Source of the DNA: Aldehydirespirator sp965219165 | Lineage (GTDB): Bacteria > Actinomycetota > Acidimicrobiia > Acidimicrobiales > Aldehydirespiratoraceae | DNA: 64,000 bases | NCBI GenBank assembly: GCA_965219165.1 | Contig: CBDCMW010000002.1 | Location: 2,232,001 to 2,296,000, forward strand | Reading direction: 5' to 3' | In this document: in pieces, positions 26,591-34,263 of the stretch | How positions within the stretch are numbered: the stretch's first letter is position 1 | How the letters are laid out: every line of letters begins with the position of its first letter | The notes under the pieces: model-generated | Told to the model about the DNA's origin: nothing | Database searches by the model: none | What the model saw: only the letters and a program-made list of their open reading frames with translations | Program-made: the position numbers and the translations under genes

Positions 26591-27439
26591 TCAACCCTTC
26601 GAACTGCCGGATAGCAGGCCGCTAGCGAACTGTTTCTGCAACAACAGATAGTAGATGAGAATCGGTATAGAGGCCAAGAACATGATCCCGAACATCTGCC
26701 CATAGTCGTTGTTGTACTGGCCCAGAGCCACAAAGATCCCTGAGGTGATTGTTATGCCCTGGCTGGGTCCCAGGATGAACAGCGGCGTCACTAGGTCGTT
26801 CCAGGTCCACAAACCGATAAAGATAGCGACAGTCGCAGTCGCCGGGCGCAGCAGTGGAAAGACGACGTACACCAGCGTCTGCATCGGACTAGCGCCGTCA
26901 ACGAGAGCAGCCTCATCGAGATTCCTGGGGAGTGTCGACATAAAGCCGACGTAGACGAACACGGCGAATGACAGAAAGCCTCCCCCGACGTTGAACAGCA
27001 CCAGCCCGGTAAACGTTCGAGCGATACCGAGAAATTCCAGCACCTCGACTGCGGGGATGAAAACCACATGAGGGGGGATCATCATGCCCGACATCAGCAC
27101 TATGAGAGCGATCTTTGTGATTCTGTTCCGGCGCCGCACTACCCAGTAGGCGACCGTGGCGGCGACGGGGACGATGATGATGACGGTGGCAATCGAAATT
27201 ATCATGCTGTTCCGCAGCCCGATCCACAACAGATTGTCAGAGCGAGTCAGGCCGTCGACCAAATTCTGCGTGGTGACGGGGTTCGGCAACGCCAAGGGTC
27301 GGCGCGAGATCTGCGTGTTGATCTTGAGGACATTCACCACGGCGATGTAGAGCGGAAGCGAGAATGCTGCGACGGAGATGCCAGCGAGCAGAAAGCGCGT
27401 CTGACGTGACAGTGTTGTCTCGCGGGTCCTGTTGCTCAC
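26591..27439 (-). CDS. sugar ABC transporter permease, MalG type
   Basis: A 282-residue permease with six predicted TM segments. The EAA loop is EAALVDGASPMQTLVYVVFP, the site that contacts the ATPase. It is the second permease subunit of a CUT1-type carbohydrate importer and overlaps the stop of the MalF-type gene (GTGA at 27439). No ATP-binding gene lies in this operon, so a shared MsmK/UgpC-type ATPase encoded elsewhere is expected. Confidence 0.92.
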   Translation of the reverse strand: MSNRTRETTLSRQTRFLLAGISVAAFSLPLYIAVVNVLKINTQISRRPLALPNPVTTQNLVDGLTRSDNLLWIGLRNSMIISIATVIIIVPVAATVAYWVVRRRNRITKIALIVLMSGMMIPPHVVFIPAVEVLEFLGIARTFTGLVLFNVGGGFLSFAVFVYVGFMSTLPRNLDEAALVDGASPMQTLVYVVFPLLRPATATVAIFIGLWTWNDLVTPLFILGPSQGITITSGIFVALGQYNNDYGQMFGIMFLASIPILIYYLLLQKQFASGLLSGSSKG

Positions 27440-28335
27440 AACTGGACCTCACGACGTCGCATCAGACCGACCAGGATTGCCGATACAGAACCGATGATCA
27501 ACAAGAGCACAAACGCAATAGATGACGCGTAGCCGGTCCGGTTGTTCGTGAACCCCATGCGCAGGAGGTAGAACACTGCGGTTTCCGTCCGGAAGCCTGG
27601 ACCCCCGCCGGTCAGCACGGCCACGTGGTCATAGAGTCGGAGTGTGGTGATGAGGACGATCGTCACTGCGATGGTCACGCCTTGCGCCATGAGCGGAAAC
27701 GAGATCTTGGAGAAGCGCTTCCACACTCCTGCGCCGTCGATCAGGGCGGCCTCCAATAGCTCATCCGGTACCGACTGCAGGGCCGCTAGGTAAACCACGG
27801 TAGTGAAGCCGATCATCTGCCAGATAACCACCGCTGCAATCGACGAGAGCGCCAAATCCGGTTTGCCCAACCATGGCTCGGCCAGGCTTTCCAATCCAAT
27901 GGACTCAAGAACCGAGTTCAGGATCCCACGGTTGGACAGGATCGTGACGAAGATGAAACTCACCACGACTGCACTCAAGACTTGAGGTATGAACACCAGC
28001 GTACGGAGAACACGATAGTAGCGCGACGTCCCATCCAACACAATAGCCAAGGCCAATCCACCCAGATTCGCGCCGATTGTGACGGCGATTGTCAACTTCG
28101 CCGTGTTCTTGAGAGCCCGGTGCAGCGGCTCGTCGCCGAACAGTTCGCGATAGTTGTCGAGGCCGACGAAGTTGGCGTCGTTGAGCAGTGGATTCTGGTC
28201 GGTGAACCCGACATAGAAGCTGATTGCCAGAGGAATGAGAACGAACGTCGTGAACAGCAGCAGGCCTCCAGAGGCCGCAACCTCGAGCATCGTGATGCGG
28301 CGCCCTCCGCCCCGACGAGGACTCAATCGTTGCAC
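27436..28335 (-). CDS. sugar ABC transporter permease, MalF type
   Basis: A 299-residue permease with six predicted TM segments and the EAA loop ELLEAALIDGAGVWKRFSKI. The N terminus is basic (RLSPRRGGGRR), facing the cytoplasm. The GTG at 28335 follows GGGAGG in the region copied from the minus strand. A stable hairpin lies between this gene and the lipoprotein gene upstream, so it is probably translated from a less abundant part of the same mRNA. With the lipoprotein and the MalG subunit it makes the CUT1 importer. Confidence 0.92.
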   Translation of the reverse strand: MQRLSPRRGGGRRITMLEVAASGGLLLFTTFVLIPLAISFYVGFTDQNPLLNDANFVGLDNYRELFGDEPLHRALKNTAKLTIAVTIGANLGGLALAIVLDGTSRYYRVLRTLVFIPQVLSAVVVSFIFVTILSNRGILNSVLESIGLESLAEPWLGKPDLALSSIAAVVIWQMIGFTTVVYLAALQSVPDELLEAALIDGAGVWKRFSKISFPLMAQGVTIAVTIVLITTLRLYDHVAVLTGGGPGFRTETAVFYLLRMGFTNNRTGYASSIAFVLLLIIGSVSAILVGLMRRREVQL

Positions 28336-28362
28336 GGACGACCTCCCTCAGGAGAAACTCCT

Positions 28363-28391
28363 CGGCCTGCGGCACCTGGCACCGCAGGCCG
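28363..28391 (-). terminator. intercistronic hairpin between binding protein and permeases
   Basis: Perfect 10-bp stem CGGCCTGCGG (28363-28372) and CCGCAGGCCG (28382-28391) with a 9-nt loop, in the 90-bp gap. No U-run follows. It fits a partial terminator or an mRNA-stabilising hairpin, as often found after solute-binding protein genes. Confidence 0.7.
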
Positions 28392-28426
28392 AAGAGAAGT
28401 CGCGCAAGTTTACAGGGAGGCCTGCT

Positions 28427-29929
28427 CTAGCTGTTTGCGGCGTCGAAGGCTTCGTCGAGTCGGGCCATCTCGTCGGCGACATCGTCACCGAGGAAGATGT
28501 TCTGCGCTGTCGCGTAGAACTCATCGTTGAAGCCCGGGGGCATGAGCATCCGGTCATTGACGGTCCAGGCGAATGGGGGCACGACGATGCTGCTCGTGTC
28601 CGTGGTCCAGGCGAAGGCGTCGTTGTAGATAGGCAGCACTTCAGCACCGAGATCGGGCGCTCCCTGTCCCTTCACGTACACGAACAAGCCGTCGGACTCG
28701 ATCAGGAAACGCGACACCTCAGGGTCGGTGTGCCAGTTCTGCGCGAATTCCATCGCTCTGTCGACATCCTCGACCAGTGCAGAGACCGACAAGTTGCCGC
28801 CGACGTGGAGCGGGATCACCACATTCCCGCTGTCGGTGGGGAACGGGAATACACCGACAGGAAAGTCGGCTTGTCCGGCCGCACCCAGCCACCACGAGCC
28901 CATCATGTACATCGCTGCCTCCCCGTCGAGGAAGGCGTTGGTGGCGCCATCGTAGGCGACGCCGAGCGCTCCGTCATCAACTAGGCCCTCATCGACGAAC
29001 TGCTTCCACTTGGTGGCCGCGGCCACAACATTGTCATCGGAGAACGACACCTCGCCGGCTGTGCGCTTGATGACCCAATCGGGGTCCTGGCCCAGCACGT
29101 CGACTGCCATGAGCGTGGAGAGCGTCAGCGAAGCAGACCAAGGCTCCGCTCCGGCGTAGGAGATGGGCACGAGCCCTGCATCCCTGGTTGCCCTCGCAAC
29201 ATCGAGGAACTCGGCGTAGGTGGTCGGGACGTCTAGACCAAGCTCAGCAAAGACGCTCTCGTTGTAGAAGACCATAGTGATGATCTGGCCACCCGATGGC
29301 GTCTGCCAGGCATTGCCGTCGATCTTCGTGGCATCCGGGAAGAGGTAGTGCTCGTTGAGGTAGTCGTCGCGGTACGGGACCAGCAGGTCGGCCTCCACGA
29401 AGTCATTGACATTCAGTGCGGCCAGAACATCGGGGAGCTGGCCCGCGGCTTGGAGTTGCTTTGCGTAGGCCGTCCTGTCGAGATCCGGAGTCACGAGTTT
29501 GACGACATTCACCCCGTCAATAGGTGCTGCTGCTGCGGCCAATGTGGCGTCCCAGAACTCGGGAGTAAGCGCCGGCGTCTCAAAGACAAGCACCTCCAGA
29601 TCGAACTCTTCCGCCGCGGGTGCAGCATCGTCGTCCGTCGCGGGTGCAGCATCGTCGTCCGTCGCGGGTGCAGCATCGTCGTCCGCCGCGGGTGCAGCAT
29701 CGTCGTCCGCCGCGGGTGCAGCATCGTCGTCCGCCGCGGGTGCAGCATCGTCGTCCGCCGCGGGTGCAGCATCGTCGTCCGCCGCGGGTGCAGCATCGTC
29801 GTCCGTCGCGGGTGCAGCATCGTCGTCCGCCGCGGGTGCAGCATCGTCATCGTCGCCACACGCCCCGGCGATCAAGGCCAACACCAGAAACACACCAAAG
29901 AGTCGCACAATGATATTGGACTTAGACAT
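28427..29929 (-). CDS. sugar-binding lipoprotein of the CUT1 ABC importer
   Basis: A 500-residue extracellular solute-binding protein (family 1). The signal peptide is VRLFGVFLVLALIAGAC with the lipidated Cys at residue 24. It is followed by a remarkable acidic linker of ten DDDAAPA[A/T] repeats (about residues 25-106) and then the binding domain (PDVLAALNVNDFVE, TWWLGAAGQADF-type motifs). The ATG at 29929 has AGGAGG 6 nt upstream; a longer in-frame start at 29971 overlaps the operator. It is the first gene of the operon and has a LacI-type palindrome just upstream. Confidence 0.92.
   Translation of the reverse strand: MSKSNIIVRLFGVFLVLALIAGACGDDDDAAPAADDDAAPATDDDAAPAADDDAAPAADDDAAPAADDDAAPAADDDAAPAADDDAAPATDDDAAPATDDDAAPAAEEFDLEVLVFETPALTPEFWDATLAAAAAPIDGVNVVKLVTPDLDRTAYAKQLQAAGQLPDVLAALNVNDFVEADLLVPYRDDYLNEHYLFPDATKIDGNAWQTPSGGQIITMVFYNESVFAELGLDVPTTYAEFLDVARATRDAGLVPISYAGAEPWSASLTLSTLMAVDVLGQDPDWVIKRTAGEVSFSDDNVVAAATKWKQFVDEGLVDDGALGVAYDGATNAFLDGEAAMYMMGSWWLGAAGQADFPVGVFPFPTDSGNVVIPLHVGGNLSVSALVEDVDRAMEFAQNWHTDPEVSRFLIESDGLFVYVKGQGAPDLGAEVLPIYNDAFAWTTDTSSIVVPPFAWTVNDRMLMPPGFNDEFYATAQNIFLGDDVADEMARLDEAFDAANS
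29613..29852 (-). repeat. 24-bp tandem repeat, ten units, in lipoprotein linker
   Basis: Ten contiguous 24-bp units (plus-strand form GCCGCGGGTGCAGCATCGTC plus four more bases) without spacers, each encoding 8 residues DDDAAPA[A/T]. Units differ mainly by a C/T change giving Ala or Thr. Being a multiple of three, unit number can vary without frame loss. Confidence 0.95.
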
Positions 29930-29942
29930 CGAGAATCCTCCT

Positions 29943-29958
29943 GAGTAATCGATTACTC
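29943..29958. promoter_or_regulatory. LacI-type operator upstream of the sugar operon
   Basis: GAGTAATCGATTACTC, a perfect 16-bp palindrome with a central CG, typical of LacI-family operators. It ends 14 bp upstream of the ATG at 29929. A closely similar site precedes the mutarotase gene at 31894, and the LacI gene at 30399 lies between them. Confidence 0.8.
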
Positions 29959-30009
29959 GATTGTACAACACAACCTCAGCGATCTGTCAAGTAGCGGTTG
30001 TGGGGTGGG

Positions 30010-30320
30010 TCCCTGCACCGTTCGGCCCAGCGCCGGCCCGAGGCGGCGCCGAGTCGCGCTGAGGCCGAGTTGCGTGAGTGGCTGCGGGACTTCGCTGGTT
30101 GCCATCCATGGCTCCGGTGGCGCAAGGCTCATGCGGGGGCTCACCGTGAGGGGCTGGCCACCAACCCCCAAGCGCACACGCCGCATCTGGCGCGACGAAC
30201 GCCTTCAGCGGCCTCCTCAGCGCAAGGCCAAGCGCCACCGCCTCTCAGACGGCACCGCCGCACGGCTGCGCGCCCAGGGTCCCAACGATGTGTGGGCGCT
30301 GGAAGACCCACCAGCACCAA
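30010..30320 (+). pseudogene. IS3-family transposase (OrfB) fragment
   Basis: Pieces in two frames match the N-terminal part of IS3-type OrfB: ELREWLRDFAGCHPWLRWRK, then GWPPTPKRTRRIWRDERLQR and RRPPQRKAKRHR-like basic residues ending in RAQGPNDVWALE. The DDE catalytic core that should follow is missing and the frame is broken, so this is a remnant. It sits between the divergent binding-protein and LacI genes. Confidence 0.65.
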
Positions 30321-30398
30321 CCAACACACCCATAGCACCTGGACTCACAAACGGGTCCCCGTCAGTTGCTGATTAGCCATCGGCTATTGTTCACGACC

Positions 30399-31415
30399 AT
30401 GGCGACAATCCGTGACGTGGCGACTGAGGCTGGATTATCGACGGCCACAGTGTCCCGAGTGATGAACAACAACGGCCGCGTGGATGTGGCGTTGGTAGCT
30501 CGCGTGAACGAGGCCATTGACCGGCTCGGCTATCGGGCGAACCCGCTCGGCCGCGCGCTGCGACGCAAACGGACGCCTATCTGGGGCTTCCTGGCATCTG
30601 ACATCGAGGCTCCTTTCTTCGCGTCGCTCCTGCACGGGCTCGAAGGACAAGCATTGCTAAACGGCAAGCTGCTCATGCTGTGCAACACAGGCGAGGACCT
30701 CGAACGAGAGCGCCAATACATCCAGACAGCGCTCGATTACCAGTTCGGTGGCCTTGTCATCGCGGCGGCATCGATGACCGCGACCGAGTTGGACGTGCTC
30801 CAAGACGAGATGCCCGTCGTGCTGGTTGACCGCGTCTCGGCTACCTACCCCGAGATCGATGCAGTGCTGGTCAACAACCACCTTGGGGCCCACTTGGCGG
30901 TGACTCACCTGTTGGAGAATGACTACCGGCGTATCGGGCTCATAGCCGGTCCGTCGGACATCAGCACGGCTCATCAGCGTCGAGCGGGCTACTGCTCAGC
31001 GCTCGTCGACTATGGGATCGGCGTGACTGATGACCTCGTCGTGACCGGCGATTTCTTCGCCCCCAGCGGCTACACAGCAGCAACGGCACTTGTCACGGCG
31101 GATCAACCTGCGGACGCGTTGTTCGTTGCAAACGGACAGATGGCCGTGGGAGCTTACGCTGCGGTGCGCGACCTCGGCCTCTCCATCCCAGATGAGTTGG
31201 GGTTCGCTACATTCGATGACGATCTGTGGATGACGCTGGTCGATCCATCACTTACCGTTGTGCGGCAACCTGCCTACGAACTCGGCGAGGCTGCAGCCCA
31301 TATTCTGCTGCGTAGAGAAAGCGTTAAGGATCCTGAAGCGGGCGAGGTCGTCCGCCACATCTTGGAACCCGAACTAATTGTGCGGGCCAGCAGCTACCGC
31401 GGGGTGGGCCCCTGA
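30399..31415 (+). CDS. LacI-family regulator of the sugar regulon
   Basis: A 338-residue LacI/GalR regulator. The HTH and hinge are at the N terminus: ATIRDVATEAGLSTATVSRV, MNNNGRVDVALVARV and NEAIDRLGYRANPLGRALRR. The periplasmic-binding-protein-like sensor follows (WGFLASDIEAPFFASLLHG; PDALFVANGQMAVGAY; LGFATFDDDLWMTLVDPSLT). The ATG at 30399 (MATIRDV) is the standard start; the frame opening at 30366 is too long. It is divergent from the CUT1 operon and flanked by two matching palindromes, so it is the best candidate to control the importer, the downstream enzymes and the mutarotase in answer to a sugar. Confidence 0.93.
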   Translation: MATIRDVATEAGLSTATVSRVMNNNGRVDVALVARVNEAIDRLGYRANPLGRALRRKRTPIWGFLASDIEAPFFASLLHGLEGQALLNGKLLMLCNTGEDLERERQYIQTALDYQFGGLVIAAASMTATELDVLQDEMPVVLVDRVSATYPEIDAVLVNNHLGAHLAVTHLLENDYRRIGLIAGPSDISTAHQRRAGYCSALVDYGIGVTDDLVVTGDFFAPSGYTAATALVTADQPADALFVANGQMAVGAYAAVRDLGLSIPDELGFATFDDDLWMTLVDPSLTVVRQPAYELGEAAAHILLRRESVKDPEAGEVVRHILEPELIVRASSYRGVGP

Positions 31416-31466
31416 TTTGGGTCCGCGTGCCGTGCGGTGGGCCAGCACCGTTCGCCGTCAATCGGC

Positions 31467-31883
31467 TCAGAGGACACCCTTGCGAACTGTCGCGTTCCCA
31501 TAAGGACGCGGCTCACCTGTCTGCACGATGACAACGGCGGAACTGGCGTAATCGTAGAAATCGTGCCGCTTGAGTCCCACGACGTGCTCATCGGCTACCC
31601 CGGCGCGTCCGAGAACGGCTCTGCACTCAGCATGAACCTCGACCTCGCCGCGTGGTTCGGCCATCAACATGGCGCTGGGCAGATCGTCGATATCCACCGG
31701 AATTGCCGAGACTACGGCCTCAAGCGCTTCCGGTGTAGAACATCCCACAAGCCGGACGACCGGCGGACCCAAGGAGCCCGCGGGGAAGTTGCGATCTACA
31801 ATGGCTGCCACGTCCCCGTGCCCCATCCCGGCCAAGGCCATGAGCAGTTCCGGGGACAGCCGCGGGTCAACACCGATGATCAT
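31467..31883 (-). CDS. fucU: L-fucose mutarotase (RbsD/FucU family)
   Basis: A 138-residue RbsD/FucU-type mutarotase: MIIGVDPRLSPELLMALAGM, GHGDVAAIVDRNFPA and the C-terminal FYDYASSAVVIVQTGEPRPY with the conserved Tyr and GN. It speeds interconversion of fucose anomers. The ATG at 31883 has AGGAGT upstream; the open frame continues to 31940 across the operator. It is convergent with the LacI gene. With the fuconate dehydratase at 20624 it points to L-fucose use. Confidence 0.9.
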   Translation of the reverse strand: MIIGVDPRLSPELLMALAGMGHGDVAAIVDRNFPAGSLGPPVVRLVGCSTPEALEAVVSAIPVDIDDLPSAMLMAEPRGEVEVHAECRAVLGRAGVADEHVVGLKRHDFYDYASSAVVIVQTGEPRPYGNATVRKGVL

Positions 31884-31893
31884 TTGACTCCTT

Positions 31894-31907
31894 AGTAAAC
31901 GATTACT
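31894..31907. promoter_or_regulatory. LacI-type operator upstream of fucU
   Basis: AGTAAACGATTACT, 12 of 14 positions symmetrical around a central CG. It shares CGATTACTC with the operator at 29943-29958. It ends 11 bp upstream of the fucU ATG, in the same geometry as the other site. Confidence 0.75.
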
Positions 31908-32012
31908 CGAACTATAGAACGTGTCGTACAGGAGCCGCAAACGAACCGGTGTCGTTCGCTAGCGCGGTTCAACCTGTGCCATCGCTTACTCCCGACGGAC
32001 TATTTTCCCAGA

Positions 32013-32321
32013 GTGTTGAGGGCCCTTCAGCGCCTGGGGGCGCGGGTGTTTCATGTGAGCGTGCCCACGCCACCTCAGCGGGCGCCGGTGCCGGTGCGCT
32101 CCACCGGCGCCTCCGATGTCGGCTCCGTCGCGCGGGGCGACGACAGCGACGACAGCGACTACGACTTTCTCGCTCGCTTCGCCGAAGGCGCCTCCCTGTT
32201 CGACCTCGCCGGGCTCCAACTGGACCTCAAGGAACTCCTCGGGCGCGATGTCGACGTGATCTCCGTCGGTGGCCTGAAGGACAAGCATCAGGGCATGCTC
32301 AACGACGCCATCACACTGTGA
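32013..32321 (+). pseudogene. MNT-type nucleotidyltransferase, degenerate
   Basis: The frame encodes SDVGSVARGDDSDDSDYDFL then GASLFDLAGLQLDLKELLGR and DVDVISVGGL, matching MntA-like antitoxin nucleotidyltransferases with GS and D-x-D motifs. About three residues are missing before GSVARG (the family has R-L/V-F there), and the first 40 residues are not family-like. The HEPN (DUF86) partner expected next to it is absent. It is probably a broken gene; expression of the core from the GTG near 32010 cannot be excluded. Confidence 0.6.
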
Positions 32322-32406
32322 GCCAGCGCGACATCAAGAATTCCCCAACAATGCCGCGGAACTGCGGCATTCACGATGCGCGGACCTTCCGCTTGCCCCG
32401 TGGGGG

Positions 32407-33681
32407 TCAGGGACCGAGCAGCGCGGCGGGCACGACCGCGATCCCGTCGCGGTCGCGGTAGGCGTGTCGGCCGGTGGTGACGATCATCGCGTCGGCGAGG
32501 TCGGACCCCAGGCGGTCGGCGAGCCAGCGCAGATGGACGGTGTCTTCGCGGTTCGGGGTGGTGGCCAGCTTGACCTCAATGGCCAACAGGCGCCGGTCCT
32601 TCTCGACGATCAGGTCAATCTCGCGGTCGTCGTTCCATGTTCGCAGATGCCCCACGGAGGCTCCGGCGGCCTGCGCGTAGACCCGCACGTCCAAGGTGAC
32701 CAGCGACTCGAACAGCGCCCCGAGCAGCGGCCCCGCGCCGAGCCCCCGGGGAGCGGCCGGACTGCCGCTCACCAGTCCCGAGGCGGTGGCACCGATCAGA
32801 CGCGCCGCCAACGCCGGGTCGGAGAGATGGTGCTTGGGGCCGCGCTTGAGCCGGCTCAAAGGATTGCCCAGCGGCCACCACGCCAGCAGCGGGTCGACCA
32901 GCCACATCGCCTCGAGCAGGTCGCGGTAGACGGTGGTGGTGCTCTTGGCCGGCTTGGCGGACTCGCCGCCGGTGGCCGCGTCCCTGATCGTCTCGTAGGT
33001 GGCTGTGGTGGAGGTGGCCGCGGCGTAGGCGGTCAGCCAGCGGCGCACGATCCCTGGGCGCCTGGCCCGGTGGCCCATCAGGGGCAGGTCGTGGTCGGTG
33101 GCTCGGTCCAGGTAGCCGTCGAGCAGGTCGGGCCGCGCGGCAGGCTCGGCCAGGCGCATACCCGGGAAGCCGGAGGCCGCGATCTCGCTGGCGTAGTAGT
33201 CGAGCGCGGCATCAGTCTCGCCACCGATATCGGGACGGCCGCCGGCGAGCAGCTGCGCGAGGCTCACCGAAGGAGACGCCGCGCCGCGCTCGAACAGGCT
33301 CATCGGCCTCATCCGCAAAGTGACGATCCGCCCGGCGCCGGAGTGGGTGGGCGCGGTCTGCGGCGACGCGGACCCGGCCAGCAGGAAGGTCCCCGGCCCG
33401 GCGCCCCGGTCCACCGCCCGCCGCACGAGGTCCCACGACGGCGGATACCGCTGCCATTCGTCGATGAAGACGGGCGCCTCACCCCGCACGAGCCGGCCGG
33501 GGTCGGCTTCGGCGAGCGCCATGGTCTCGGGATCGTCCAGATCGTAGACAGTGCGGGCCCGCCGCAGCGCGGTCGAGGTCTTGCCCACGGCCCGTGGCCC
33601 CTCAAGACACACAGCGGGCAGCCCGTCAAGGAGCCGGTCGAGCTGATCGTCCACGATGCGAGGCTGGTATGCCTGGTTCAC
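32407..33681 (-). CDS. AAA (AAA_14) ATPase with DUF4143 domain, second copy
   Basis: A 424-residue homologue of the ATPase at 543-1778, clearly diverged. Walker A is GPRAVGKTSTA (about 28-38), Walker B VFIDEWQR, and sensor FLLAGSASPQTA. The C-terminal nuclease-like pattern is DREIDLIVEKDRRLLAIEVK. Same length and layout as its relative. Just upstream of the start lies an AT-rich array of CACTACTA elements. Role unknown; the family is often found in genomic islands. Confidence 0.85.
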   Translation of the reverse strand: MNQAYQPRIVDDQLDRLLDGLPAVCLEGPRAVGKTSTALRRARTVYDLDDPETMALAEADPGRLVRGEAPVFIDEWQRYPPSWDLVRRAVDRGAGPGTFLLAGSASPQTAPTHSGAGRIVTLRMRPMSLFERGAASPSVSLAQLLAGGRPDIGGETDAALDYYASEIAASGFPGMRLAEPAARPDLLDGYLDRATDHDLPLMGHRARRPGIVRRWLTAYAAATSTTATYETIRDAATGGESAKPAKSTTTVYRDLLEAMWLVDPLLAWWPLGNPLSRLKRGPKHHLSDPALAARLIGATASGLVSGSPAAPRGLGAGPLLGALFESLVTLDVRVYAQAAGASVGHLRTWNDDREIDLIVEKDRRLLAIEVKLATTPNREDTVHLRWLADRLGSDLADAMIVTTGRHAYRDRDGIAVVPAALLGP

Positions 33682-33687
33682 AGCTCT

Positions 33688-33778
33688 TACACTACTATTT
33701 ATCAGCTTGTAACACTACTAATTCTCAGACTAATCCTCTAGACTACTAATCCTCATATCCCTACACTACTGATCCACG
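33688..33778. repeat. ACTACTA iterated element upstream of ATPase gene
   Basis: Four units of the form C/A-ACTACTA followed by an AT-rich tail (ACACTACTATTT at about 33690, ACACTACTAATT at 33712, GACTACTAATCC at 33743, ACACTACTGATCC at 33764). The run is AT-rich against a GC-rich background and starts 7 bp upstream of the ATG at 33681. A cooperative binding site for a regulator is one reading. Confidence 0.6.
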
Positions 33779-33960
33779 CTCGCGGCCAGCCGGGACCCGT
33801 AGGAAGCCGTCTGGAGGGCCGTGGGATGGCGAACCGTGGGTGTCACACCTGGTTCATACTCTCTAGGTATGCGATTGTCGGCGACAGCTGTCTGGAAGCC
33901 GCACGAAGGCTGCTGCCCTCTCTTCGAAGTGTGCAGCCTGTGGCGGTTGAGGAGGACCTC

Positions 33961-34263
33961 ATGGACATCATCGGGTTGATTGCTCGTGCCCCTTGGCGTG
34001 AGGCGATGACCTATCGGGATTCGTGGCCCCACGAGTATGTAATGGTGAAGAAGGACGGGCAGGAGGCGCTGCTGGCGGCGTTTTGTGCTCGGATCGAGGC
34101 GGGCGAGGGGGTGGAGTGTGAGTTCTTCAATCAGCGGCGCGGGTACCTGTTCGACAGCAAACGCGTCTACTCGGTGGCCTGCGCGCTGAGCGGTGAGGCT
34201 CACCGCTGGTCTTGCACGATGACTGTGTCGGTGCGGGAGCGGCCGAATACTTCGGGGGCGTAG
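33961..34263 (+). pseudogene. conserved small protein truncated by the duplication edge
   Basis: From the ATG at 33961 (preceded by GAGGAGG) the frame reads MDIIGLIARAPWREAMTYRD, then WPHEYVMVKKDGQEALLAAF and GEGVECEFFNQRRGYLF. This looks like a conserved small cytoplasmic protein, but I cannot name the family. After YLF at about 34152 the frame enters the duplicated block (DSKRVYSVACALSGEAH), which is not part of the family. The last 35 residues are therefore foreign. Confidence 0.5.

Noticed and set aside
25249..26733. 494-residue version of the MocA oxidoreductase starting at 26733
   Set aside because: The extra 50 residues lie inside the MalG gene; the GTG at 26583 sets the Rossmann strand at the proper place.
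29613..29852. Array of ten short repeats considered as a CRISPR
   Set aside because: The 24-bp units are contiguous without spacers and encode an in-frame linker.
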